Below, piece by piece: positions 31,310-42,630 of a stretch of 64,000 nucleotides of DNA; position 1 is the stretch's first letter, and each line of letters starts with the position of its first letter. The stretch covers positions 50,158,001 through 50,222,000 of the forward strand of contig CM060733.1 of NCBI GenBank assembly GCA_030704615.1, in the 5' to 3' direction. The notes beneath the pieces were generated by a model. That model was not told the DNA's origin and searched no databases. It saw nothing but the letters and a program-made list of their open reading frames with translations. The stretch is from Takakia lepidozioides. Its lineage: Eukaryota > Streptophyta > Takakiopsida > Takakiales > Takakiaceae. A program made the position numbers and the translations under genes.

Positions 31310-34300
31310 TCATTGTTTTTTTCATTTGGAATCGGCCTCATAGGGTATCTCTTTGAACTTCAATGCACACTTACCTGGCAGCTCTAACAGTGTGTGTCAA
31401 CGCACATTGTTTGAGCCCACCTTGTCATTCTTTTTTTCATTTGGAAATCGGCCTCATAGGGCATCTCTTTGTTGTTCAATGCACACTTACCTGGCAGCTC
31501 CAGCAGTGTGCGTCAACGCACACTATTTGAGCCCACCTTGTCATTGTTTTTTTTCATGTGAAAATCGGCCACATAGGGCATCTCTTTGAGCTTCAATAAA
31601 CACTTACGTGGTAGCTCCAGCAGCGTGCGTCAATGCACACTGTTTGAGCCCACCATGTCATTATATTTTTAATCTAAAAATCGGTCACATAGGGCATCTC
31701 TTTGAGCTTCAATGCACACTTACGTGGCAGCTCAAATAGTGTGCGTCAACGCACACTGTTTGAGCCCAACTTGTCATTGTTTTTTTCATGTGAAAATTGG
31801 CCACATAGGGCATGTATTTGAGGTTCAATGCAGACTTACCTGGCAGCTCAAACAGTGTGCGTCAACGCACACTGTTCCAGCCCACCATGTCATTGTTTTT
31901 TTTTATATGAAAATCGGCCACATAGGGCATCTCTTTGAGCCTCAATACACACTTACGTGGCAGCTCAAACAGTGTGGGTCAACGCACACTGTTTGACCCC
32001 AACATGTCTTTATTTTTTTCATGTGAAAATCGGCCACATAGGGCATGTATTTGAGGTTCAATGCAGACTTACGTGACAGCTCAAACAGTGTGCGTCAACG
32101 CACACTGTTGCAGGCAACCATGTTTTATTTATTTATTTATTTTTATTTTTTCTGAAAATCGGCCACATAGGGCATCTCAAGGCAGCTCCAGCAGTGTGCG
32201 TCAACGCACACTGTTTGAGCACACCATGTCATTATTTTTTTAATCTGAAAATCAGCCACATAAGGCATCTCTTTGAGCTTCAATGCACACTTACGTGGCA
32301 GCTCAAATAGTGTGCGTCAACGCACACTGTTTCAGCCTAACTTGTCATTGTTTTTGTCATGTGAAAATTGGCCACATAGGGCATGTATTTGAGGTTCAAT
32401 GCAGACTTACCTGGCAGCTCAAACAGTGTGCGTCAACGCACACTGTTCCAGCCCACCATGCCATTGTTTTTTTTTATATGAAAATCGGCCACATAGGGCA
32501 TCTCTTTGAGCCTCAATACACACTTACGTGGCAGCTCAAACAGTGTGCGTCAACGCACACTGTTTGACCCCAACATGTCTTTATTTTTTTCATGTGAAAA
32601 TCGGCCACATAGGGCATGTATTTGAGGTTCAATGCAGACTTACGTGACAGCTCAAACAGTGTGCGTCAACGCACACTGTTGCAGGCAACCATTTATTTAT
32701 TTATTTATTTATTTATTTTTTGAAAATCGGCCACATAGGGCATCTCATGGCAGCTCCAGCAGTGTGCGTCAACGCACACTGTTTGAGCACACCATGTCAT
32801 TATTTTTTTAATCTGAAAATCGGCCACATAAAGCATCTCTTTGAGCTTCAATGCACACTTACGTGGCAGCTCAAACAGTGTGCGTCAACGCACAATGTTT
32901 GAGCCCAACTTATCATTGTTTTTGTCATGTGAAAATTGGCCACATAGGGCATGTATTTGAGGTTCAATGCAGACTTACCTGGCAGCTCAAACAGTGTGCG
33001 TCAACGCACACTGTTCCAGCCCACCATGTCATTGTTTTTTTTTATATGAAAATCGGCCACATAGGGCATCTCTTTGAGCCTCAATACACACTTACGTGGC
33101 AGCTCAAACAGTGTGCGTCAACGCACACTGTTTGACCCCAACATGTCTTTATTTTTTTCATGTGAAAATCGGCCACATAGGGCATGTATTTGAGGTTCAA
33201 TGCAGACTTACGTGACAGCTCAAACAGTGTGCGTCAACGCACACTGTTGCAGGCAACCATGTTTTATTTATTTATTTATTTTTATTTTTTCTGAATATCG
33301 GCCACATAGGGCATCTCAAGGCAGCTCCAGCAGTGTGCGTCAACGCACACTGTTTGAGCACACCATGTCATTATTTTTTTAATCTGAAAATCGGCCACAT
33401 AAGGCATCTCTTTGAGCTTCAATGCACACTTACGTGGCAGCTCAAATAGTGTGCGTCAACGCACACTGTTTCAGCCCAACTTGTCATTGTTTTTGTCATG
33501 TGAAAATTTGCCACATAGGGCATGTATTTGAGGTTCAATGCAGACTTACCTGGCAGCTCAAACAGTGTGCGTCAACGCACACTGTTCCAGCCCACCATGC
33601 CATTGTTTTTTTTATATGAAAATCGGCCACATAGGGCATCTCTTTGAGCCTCAATACACACTTACGTGGCAGCTCAAACAGTGTGCGTCAACGCACACTG
33701 TTTGACCCCAACATGTCTTTATTTTTTTCATGTGAAAATCGGCCACATAGGGCATGTATTTGAGGTTCAATGCAGACTTACGTGACAGCTCAAACAGTGT
33801 GCGTCAACGCACACTGTTGCAGGCAACCATTTATTTATTTATTTATTTATTTATTTTTTGAAAATCGGCCACATAGGGCATCTCATGGCAGCTCCAGCAG
33901 TGTGCATCAACGCACACTGTTTGAGCACACCATGTCATTATTTTTTTAATCTGAAAATCGGCCACATAAAGCATCTCTTTGAGCTTCAATGCACACTTAC
34001 GTGGCAGCTCAAACAGTGTGCGTCAACGCACAATGTTTGAGCCCAACTTGTCATTGTTTTTGTCATGTGAAAATTGGCCACATAGGGCATGTATTTGAGG
34101 TTCAATGCAGACTTACCTGGCAGCTCAAACAGTGTGCGTCAACGCACACTGTTCCAGCCCACCATGTCATTGTTTTTTTTTATATGAAAATCGGCCACAT
34201 AGGGCATCTCTTTGAGCCTCAATACACACTTACGTGGCAGCTCAAACAGTGTGCGTCAACGCACACTGTTTGACCCCAACATGTCTTTATTTTTTTTCAT

Positions 34301-37300
34301 GTGAAAATCGGCCACATAGGGCATGTATTTGAGGTTCAATGCAGACTTACGTGACAGCTCAAACAGTGTGCGTCAACGCACACTGTTGTAGGCAACCATG
34401 TTTTATTTATTTATTTTTATTTTTTCTGAAAATCGGCCACATAGGGCATCTCAAGGCAGCTCCAGCAGTGTGCATCAACGCACACTGTTTGAGCACACCA
34501 TGTCATTATTTTTTTAATCTGAAAATCGGCCACATAAGGCATCTCTTTGAGCTTCAATGCACACTTACGTGGCAGCTCAAAGAGTGTGCGTCAATGCACA
34601 CTGTTTCAGCCCAACTTGTCATTGTTTTTGTCATGTGAAAATTGGCCACATAGGGCATGTATTTGAGGTTCAATGCAGACTTACCTGGCAGCTCAAACAG
34701 TGTGCGTCAACGCACACTGTTCCAGCCCACCATGCCATTGTTTTTTTTTATATGAAAATCGGCCACATAGGGCATCTCTTTGAGCCTCAATACACACTTA
34801 CGTGGCAGCTCAAACAGTGTGCGTCAACGCACACTGTTTGACCCCAACATGTCTTTATTTTTTTCATGTGAAAATCGGCCACATAGGGCATGTATTTGAG
34901 GTTCAATGCAGACTTACGTGACAGCTCAAACAGTGTGCGTCAACGCACACTGTTGCAGGCAACGATTTTTTTTTTTTTTTTTTTTTTCTTTTTGAAAATC
35001 GGCCACATAGCGCATCTCAAGGCAGCTCCAGCAGTGTGCGTCAACGCACACTGTTTGAGCACACCATGTCATTATTTTTTTAATCTGAAAATCGGCCACA
35101 TAAAGCATCTCTTTGAGCTTCAATGCACACTTACGTGGCAGCTCAAACAGTGTGCGTCAACGCACACTGTTTGAGCCCAACTTGTCATTGTTTTTGTCAT
35201 GTGAAAATTGGCCACATAGGGCATGTATTTGAGGTTCAATGCAGACTTACCTGGCAGCTCAAACAGTGTGCGTCAACGCACACTGTTCCAGCCCACCATG
35301 CCATTGTTTTTTTTTATATGAAAATCGGCCACATAGGGCATCTCTTTGAGCCTCAATACACACTTACGTGGCAGCTCAAACAGTGTGTGTCAACGCACAC
35401 TGTTTGACCCCAACATGTCTTTATTTTTTTCATGTGAAAATCGGCCACATAGGGCATGTATTTGAGGTTCAATGCAGACATACGTGACAGCTCAAACAGT
35501 GTGCGTCAACGCACACTGTTGCAGGCAACCATGTTTGTTTTTTTTTTGTTTTTTTGTTTTTGTTTTTGTTTTTGAGTTTTTTTTTTTTTTTTTTTTTTCT
35601 GAAAATCGGCCACATATGGCATCTCAAGGCAGCTCCAGCAGTGTGCGTCAACGCACACTGTTTGAGCACACCATGTCATTATTTTTTTAATCTGAAAATC
35701 GGCCACATAAGGCATCTCTTTGAGCTTCAATGTACACTTACGTGGCAGCTCAAACAGTGTGCGTCAACGCACACTGTTTGAGCCCAACTTGTCATTGTTT
35801 TTTTCATGTGAAAATTGGCCACATAGGGCATGTATTTGAGGTTCAATGCAGACTTACCTGGCAACTCAAACAGTGTGCGTCAACGCACACTGTTCCAGCC
35901 CACCATGTCATTGTTTTTTTTTACATGAAAATCGGCCACATAGGGTATCTCTTTGAGCCTCAATACACACTTACGTGGCAGCTCAAACAGTGTGCGTCAA
36001 CGCACACTGTTTGACCCCCAACATGTCTTTATTTTTTTCATGTGAAAATCGGCCACATAGGGCATGTATTTGAGGTTCAATGCAGACTTACCTGGCAGCT
36101 CAAAAAGTGTGCGTCAACGCACACTGTTGCAGGCATCCATGTTTTTTTTTTTTTTTTTTTTTTTTTTTGAAAATCTGCCACATAGGGCATCTCAAGGCAG
36201 CTCCAGCAGTGTGCGTCAACGCACACTGTTTGAGCACACCATGTCATTATTTTTCTAATCTGAAAATCGGCCACATAAGGCATCTCTTTGAGCTTCAATG
36301 CACACTTACGTGGCAGCTCAAAGAGTGTGCGTCAATGCACACTGTTTGAGCCCAACTTGTCATTGTTTTTGTCATGTGAAAATTGGCCACATAGGGCATG
36401 TATTTGAGGTTCAATGCAGACTTACCTGGCAGCTCAAACAGTGTGCGTCAACGCACACTGTTCCAGCCCACCATGTCATTGTTTTTTTTTATATGAAAAT
36501 CGGCCACATACGGCATCTCTTTGAGCCTCAATACACACTTACGTGGCAGCTCAAACAGTGTGCGTCAACGCACACTGGTTGAGCCCAACTTGTCATTGTT
36601 TTTTTCATGTGAAAATCGGCCACATAGGGCATGTATTTGAGGTTCAATGCAGACTTACCTGGCAGCTCAAACAGTGTGCGTCAACGCACAACAGCCCACC
36701 ATGTCATTGTTTTTTTTATCTGAAAATCGGCCACATAGGGCATCTCTTTGAGCGTCAATGCACACTTACCTGGCAGCTGGCATTTTAGAATCGACCACAA
36801 AGGTCATCTCTGTCAGGTTCAATTCACACTTACCTGGCAGCCCAAACGGTGTGCGTCAACGCACACGGTTTGAGCCCCCCTGATTTGCTTGTTTATGGAT
36901 ATGGAAATTGTGCACCTAAGGCTAGTCTGGCAAGTTCATTCGACTCCAAAATGGAAGCTCAAACAGTGTGCGCGGACGCACACTGTTTGAGCCCCCTTCA
37001 CTGCCTTTTCTTTTATTTCAAATTGGCCACTTATGGCCACTATGCCATATTTAAATCACACCTTATTGCAAGCTCAAACAGTGTGCGGCAACGCAGACTG
37101 TTTGAGCTTCCTTATGTGATTGATTTTGATGTGAAAATCGGTCTCCTGGGGCCACTTTGGCAGGTTGAATCCAATCTTTATTGGAAGCTCAAACAGTGTG
37201 CGGCAACGCACACTGTTTGAGCTTCCCTATGTGATTGCTTTTGATTTGAAAATCGGTCCCCTGGGGCCACTCTGGCAGGTTGAATCCAATCCTTATTGGA

Positions 37301-37400
37301 AGCTCAAACAGTGTGCGGCAACACACACTGTTTTGAGCCCCCTTCGTGCTTGTTTTTCTATGTGAAATTGGGCCTAACAGGGCCAGTATGCATGCTCAAA
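31310..37400. repeat. Palindrome array B: about 50 monomers in five-monomer higher-order units
   Basis: Monomers of about 114 bp each carry a palindrome with arms GCTCAAACAGTGTGCGT and complement around a CA centre, preceded by ACTTACGTGGCA and followed by a T-tract and AAAATCGGCCACATAGGG. Five monomer types differ in the right arm: TTTGAGCCCAAC, TTCCAGCCCACC, TTTGACCCCAAC, TTGCAGGCAACC, TTTGAGCACACC. Together they form a higher-order unit of about 569 bp, seen about eight times between 31740 and 36600. One unit near 35540 is longer because of a T-tract expansion. Older, divergent monomers lie at 36830-37350. Frames of about 94 codons that recur every 569 bp are by-products of the repeat. Confidence 0.93.
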
Positions 37401-37410
37401 ACTCCCATAG

Positions 37411-37890
37411 TTGTCAAAACTCCCATGGTATTTGGATTGCCCTCCTTCTGAGACCCCAACTCAGGATGTGTCTTTGAGGAGAGAGAATGAGCATATAGCA
37501 GCCACCGCCGCAGCAGCCGACCTCGACATTCATGATAGAAATTTGAGGACTCTTGCAGAGAAGGAGCCTTCCGCTCAGGATACCCCGGGTAGAGGTTGAA
37601 AGGCAAAGGGAAAAGATGTTGTTGGTGGTGTGGGGAAAGGAAGGGGTAGGGGGAAGGGGGCACAAGGGCAGGTAGGTGGGCTATCACACCTATTTGGATT
37701 TCTTTCAAGTCCTCCTCGGTCTTACGTGCAACCTGTCTATGCGGAGGCACTCGCAACAAGCATGTCCATTCATGGCACTCGCTGTCCGCCCATTGACGGC
37801 CGTGGTAGAAGACGTGGTGTTGGGGCCAGAATCTTTGTGGATGACATAGCACAGGAGGTCGAGAGTGATTCTGATGACTGTGACACTTGA
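37411..37890 (+). pseudogene. Gly/Arg-rich ORF with acidic tail in element B, one in-frame stop
   Basis: A single frame from 37411 to 37890 is interrupted by one TGA at 37597-37599. It encodes an Ala-rich helix, a Gly/Lys/Arg stretch (GKGRGRGKGAQGQVGG), a Pro/Tyr segment and the acidic end FVDDIAQEVESDSDDCDT. It lies on the right of the array, in the position occupied by the ParB-methyltransferase gene in element A. I see no sequence similarity between the two. Function unknown. Confidence 0.45.
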
Positions 37891-38690
37891 TATGAAGTTT
37901 TCTTTTGGTTTTATTCGGGGCCAAATTTGAAATGGGATGGTTGTGTGTCCTTGTTGTCCTGTTTGCAATGTGTGCGTGGGATGCAACTTCATGGGAACAA
38001 ACTATTATTGGAGATGGGGGTTGCATGGACTGCCCGGATTGTTCCTTCAATCTGTTTAGAGTTTTGTGGACCTCACAGGCTTGAGTGCATTTCAAAAACA
38101 AACAATCGACTTTGGTTCGTGTACAGCATTCTCGCATCATTTGCTCGCTTGTCTCCATACCATTCCTGCTAGAAGAATGCTTGGTGAATCCATCGAGGTG
38201 AAGTCCACGTGATCAAAGATCGTTCAGGCATTCTCAAATCTGGTGAGCATCCATGATGCTCCCGCACATACTTGGCATGTTCACAAAGGTGGTGAGTAAG
38301 AAAAGATTTCGCAGGGATCCGCTTTAGATGATGTCAGTGTGCACCTCCTCACGACGTACCCACATTCCAATGCAGAGTTTGGCTTTCCGTCCTTAAGCTC
38401 CCGACAGTCTCAAGGCTGAGCCAAAAGCCCAGGCCCTCCTGAGGCCTAGTTTTTGGGCAAATTACACACAGCAGATTGATGCTTGTGTGAAGGGATTTCT
38501 AGAGGATATCTGGAAAACCTGGATTAATTCTTTATATGAAGGAAAGTCTTTGATAACGTCTAGATGGATGCAATGGATACAAAGGATGGATACAATGGAT
38601 GTAATACATCCAGTCTGCATTCCCGGGAAATGGCTGTTCAACCCGCGGTAATAGGTGACACCCGCGGAAATAGGCCCTGTATGCATGCTG
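37891..38690. other. Right part of element B, no clear gene
   Basis: No convincing reading frame. A dispersed repeat at about 38465-38560 (starting ACACAGCAGATTGATGCTTG) recurs at about 56849-56930. GGATGTAATACATCC at 38594-38608 is a small palindrome. Confidence 0.45.
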
Positions 38691-38770
38691 ACGTGGCGTG
38701 AGCCTGTGCTGGGCTCACGGTTTCCTGGGCTCACAGGCTCACGCCTCCGGGCTCACGGAATAGCACCCCC
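38691..38770. repeat. Right terminal inverted repeat of element B
   Basis: Repeated GGGCTCACGG and AGGCTCACG words ending in GCTCACGGAATAGCAC. They are complementary in order and spacing to the left end near 29322-29360 and similar to the right end of element A near 9700-9728. Confidence 0.65.
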
Positions 38771-39981
38771 CCCTTGCCAACATGTATGTTAAGTGTGGGA
38801 GCATCATGGATGCTCACCAAGTGTTCAACATAATGCCTCAACGATGTTTGATCATGTGGAACATAATGTTGGCAGGATTTACCAAGCACGGGTGTGGTAG
38901 GAATGCTTTGTAGACCTATGAGCAAATGTTGCGCGAAAGGGTGAAGCCCAACCACATCACATTTGTTTGTGTTTACAATGCGTGTGCAAGCTAGGGAGCT
39001 CTGGAAAAGGGGAAAGAGGTCCATGGTGACGTCGTCAAAGCTGGAATTGTACCAGATGTCACTCTGCAAACTGCTCTGGTGGACATGTATGCCAAATGTG
39101 GGTGCATTATGGATGCGAAAGGGAGTTTTCAACACTATGGATGAACGAGATGTGGTGCCATTGGACACGATGCTTGCAGGATATGCACAGCAAGAACGTG
39201 GTATGGAGGCTTTGGAGACTTATGAACAAATGATGGGAGAAGGGGTGAAGCCCGACCACATCACGTTTGGGTGCGTTTGCAATGCGTGTGCAAGCCAGGC
39301 AGCTCTGGAAAGGGGCAAAGAGGTTCATGGCGACATCTTCAGAGCTAGAATTGTACCAGATTTCATTCTGAACAATACCCTGGTGGACATGTTTGCAAAA
39401 TGTGGGTGCATCTAGGACGCAATGGGAGTGTTCAACACTATGGCTGAACAAGATGTGGCGTCGTGCAAGCCTGGCAGCCCTAGAGAAGGGCAAAGAGGTG
39501 CATGGGGATATCGTCAAAGGTGAGAAGGTGTAAAGGTGAGAAGAATGATGAAGGTCAGAGGGGTTGAAAAGGAGCCAGGTCGCCGCTGCATTGAGGTTTG
39601 CAACAGGGTGCACACCTTCGTTGTAGATGACAAGTTGCATCCCAAAATTAAGGAAATCCATGCTGAGCTGAGAAGATTGTCTGGGAAGATGAAGGAGGTG
39701 GGGTATGTGCTTGACAGACGCTTTGTATTGCACGATGTGGGGCGGAGAAAAATGAATTTTCTCTTTGCTACCACAGTGAGAAGCTGACCATTGGTTTTGG
39801 GCTGATCAACATGACCCCCAGGACGCCTCTCCGTCTCATCAAGAATCTTCGAGTGTGTGGTGAGTGCCACACCTCCACCAAATTCACCTCAAAGATTGTT
39901 GGCCAAACAATTGTTGTACGGGACGCTAACCGCTTTCACCACTTTGAAGATGTGATTTGTTCTTGTGGTGATTATTGGTGA
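38771..39981 (+). pseudogene. PPR-DYW gene, C-terminal part, with DYW deaminase domain
   Basis: PPR motifs resume at MYVKCGSIMDAHQVFN and continue with stops and shifts (ERDVVPLDTMLAGYAQ, GVKPDHITFGCVCNACAS). From 39540 an E/DYW region follows: EPGRRCIEVCNRVHTFVVDD, then after a shift near 39765 [28 protein letters not shown] and finally CSCGDYW with a stop at 39979-39981. The HSE and CxxCH zinc residues of the DYW cytidine deaminase are present. Intact relatives edit C to U in organelle transcripts. This copy is dead through frameshifts, the element B insertion and stops. Confidence 0.85.
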
Positions 39982-40657
39982 AAGGATGTCTTCTTGGAAA
40001 GATGCGAGTGTCTTGCTTCATTCATTGATCTGTGACTTAGCTACTCACACCATCCACCATTTCCCGAAAGTATTGACCATGATGTATTGTTGAGTGCATT
40101 TCCTGTGCCATAAATCCACAGGAAATGATAGTGGGGTCTACCCGGCATAGGTGGGAAGTCAGCCTATAATTGCACTTGACTGAAGGGGTGATTTTTGACT
40201 GATTCTGGTGACAATGGATGGACATCAGAGTGCTGTCCTAATTCTGGGTTTGGGTGGTGGAGCTTCTCCAAAGTTTCAAGATGGAAGTAAATACGAATTT
40301 TAATGAGCTTGATCAGAGGGGCAGCCCTGTGCACAAGTTTGTTCAGCATCTTAAATTTGGACATGTGTTTGTTTCTCGTGGTGTGGCTTTGGATGGAGCC
40401 CTTGATGAACTTGCATGAATATTGTCAAAAGCTAACCTTAATCCACCAAGATCCAATCCCATGGTGGATGCTTGAAAGATCATACAGTGAATGTAAGGGT
40501 ATTTGGGTATGTTGTTATTGATTGATGCGGCTTGTGAAAATTGAATGTTGAAATGCAGATCCGTCATTTTTCTTCCAAAAAAAAACAAAACACGGGATCT
40601 CTGCATGTACCACCGTGGGGATGATCCAGCCTTTTTTTTGTGAAAAATTGAACATGG
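39982..40657. other. No gene; inner 3' part of upstream Helitron
   Basis: No clear coding region. The 40564-40600 stretch has an A-run. This segment is probably part of the Helitron that ends at 40703, whose 5' end was not located. Confidence 0.4.
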
Positions 40658-40703
40658 TTCTCAGAATTCGTCGCTAGTAGTGCGGAGCAACACGAAGCCC
40701 TAG
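40658..40703 (+). mobile_element. Helitron 3' terminus, upstream copy
   Basis: TTCTCAGAA followed by TCGTCGCTAG, a small hairpin (GTAGTGC/GGA/GCAACAC with bulges), GAAGCC and terminal CTAG, then T. All but one of 47 bases match 61706-61752. It is followed by an AT microsatellite and the 5' end of the next Helitron at 40721. Confidence 0.8.
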
Positions 40704-40720
40704 TATATATATATATATAT

Positions 40721-40760
40721 TCTAGCGACGACCGAAGGTCGAGAGCTAGTTTAGCGTAGA
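40721..40760 (+). other. Helitron 5' terminus
   Basis: TCTAGCGACGACCGAAGGTC starts directly after an AT repeat. GACCGAAGGTC forms a small internal hairpin. Its first bases pair with the subterminal repeat at 61715-61725. Confidence 0.65.
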
Positions 40761-41339
40761 GCAGGAATAGGGTGCCATAGTGCCACATCATCGTCGCCAC
40801 GTGTCGTCGCCACGTTTCGTACGTCGTCAATTTCTTTCTATCTGCCCGGATTGCCCGAAAAAGCCGAAAATAACTTCTTGAACGGTACTTCGTCGAGACT
40901 GACCCTTTTCCTCCCTGCTTCTGTTTGATGTTCAAAGGAGAGAGAGAGAGCGCGAGCGCAATGGCTACATAGGTTGATAGGGCCTGGTATTTAGAACAGG
41001 TTTAGATAGGTTTGGCAGAGCTCGACTGTGCGGAGGGCATTTCTTCAAACGGCGCATCCAGGAGAGCGTTCTCCAGTGAGAATTCCAGGGAAAAAGGTGA
41101 GCATATTTATCCTCCACAATGGTGGGACAACCTACATATCAAGGTTTAGAGGGTTTACCCCTAGGACGCCTCTCTTTCTTCTTACATGATGTGAAAAAGG
41201 TTTTCTGTTCTGCAAAAGTGGCTGTCCCTGTCTGTATCATAGGTTGTTGTTCCTAAACAGGCCGTGAAATTGCATTGCGCAAGGGTTTTTCTTGGTGTTT
41301 ACAAGGTACTTGGGAGGGTCTTCTTGGTTTTGGGAGGCC

Positions 41340-42630
41340 GTCTTATTGATAGCTACAAAAAACCTGCATGAGTAGATGGTCAACTGCAAGCAGCAGCAGG
41401 GGCACAATTGATAAAATCAGGCACTCTCACAATGACCACAGCCTCCAAAAGAGGACCAAGAGAGGGAGTCCACAGGACCTCTTCTGAAAATTCCGGGTAT
41501 ATGAGGACACTATGTGAGGCAGGGAAACTGAAAGAGGCTCTTCAAATTTTGAACCAAGGAAGCATTTCAGCAGGTACAGATACTTATGTCTGTCTCTTGC
41601 ATGCGTGTGTCAAGATGAAAGGCCTGGAAATGGGAAAGCAGGTGCACTCTCACATTACCCAAAGTGGATTCAAACCAAATGTTTTTCTACAGAACACCCT
41701 TGTGAACATGTATGTTTAATGCGGGAGCATACAACACCATCAAAGGTGCAAAGGGAGAGTTTGACAATATGGCTGAACGAGATGTAGTGTCCTGGAGTTC
41801 GATGATTGCAGGATATGTGCAGCATGGGTGTGGCATGGAGGCTTTGGAGACCTATGAGCAAATGATGCAGGAAGGAGTGAAGCCCAATCGGATCACATTT
41901 GTGTGTGTCTGCAATGCGTGTGTGGGCCTGGCAGCCCTGGAAAAGGGCAAAGAGGTCCATGGTGATGTAATCAAAGCTGGAGTTGTACCAGATGTCATTC
42001 TGAACACTTCCCTCGTGGACATGTATGCCAAATGTGGCAGCATCGGAGATGCAAAGGGAGTGTTCGAGAATATGGCTGAACGGGATGTAGTGTCCTGGAA
42101 TATAATGATTGCAGGATATGCCCAGCATGGATATGAGCTGGAGGCTTTGGAGACCTATGAGCAAATGATGCAGGAAGGGGTGAAGCCCAACCGGGTCACA
42201 TTCACTTGCATTTGCAATGCATGCGCGAGCCTGTCAGCCCTGGAAAAAGGCAAAGAGGTCCATGAAGACATCATCAAAGCTGGAATCGTACCAGATCTGA
42301 TTCTGAACAATACCCTTGTGGACATGTATGCCAAATGCAGCACCATCAGAGGTGCAAAGGGAGAGTTTGACAATATGGCTGAACGAGATGTAGTGTCCTG
42401 GAGTTCGATGATTGCAGGATATGTGCAACATGGGTGTGGGATGGAGGCTTTGGAGACTTATGAGCAAATGATGCAGGAAGGTGTGAAGCCCAACCGGGTC
42501 ACATTTGTTTGTGTTTGCAAAGCTTGTGTGGGCCTGGCAGCCCTGGAAAAGGGTAGGAAGGTCCATGGTGACATCATCAAAGCTGGGATTGTACCAGCTG
42601 TCATTCTGAACAATACCCTCCTGGACGTAT
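41340..42630 (+). pseudogene. PPR gene copy inside the Helitron, N-terminal and central repeats
   Basis: The family N-terminal module starts at about 41340. The frame 41408-41719 carries the first PPR (DTYVCLLHACVKMKGLEMGK). After a shift near 41715 the frame 41712-42644 has three full PLS-type repeat sets, for example DVVSWSSMIAGYVQHGCG and GVKPNRITFVCVCNACVG. It breaks at about 42629 where LINE sequence begins. This is the best preserved PPR stretch in the window, but it has lost its C-terminus. Confidence 0.85.

Larger units (their letters stand above)
29310..38770. mobile_element. Element B: MULE-like element inserted in a PPR-DYW gene
   Basis: About 9.46 kb flanked by a near-perfect 9-10 bp target duplication within PPR coding sequence. 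The ends form an imperfect terminal inverted repeat: left, on the complementary strand, CAGGCTCACG, GGGCTCACG and TAGC in order; right the same words at 38735-38765. Inside, from left to right, are SWIM finger (minus), zinc-finger N-terminus (minus), a 6-kb palindrome array, and a rightward Gly/Arg-rich ORF. This is the layout of element A. The catalytic core of the transposase is missing, so the copy is non-autonomous. Confidence 0.75.

Noticed and set aside
31712-36582. Recurring 94-codon frames with MKIGHIGH-type sequence
   Set aside because: They recur once per higher-order unit because the repeat is open in one frame. No start context or domain supports them.
31310-37400. CRISPR-like array of regularly spaced palindromes
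   Set aside because: The spacers are repeats themselves, unit length is about 114 bp, the sequence is plant nuclear and no cas genes are present. It is a satellite-like transposon repeat.
40700-40760. Terminal inverted repeats of a cut-and-paste element
   Set aside because: The complementary words are asymmetric in position and the ends are TC and CTAG without target duplication, which fits a Helitron.
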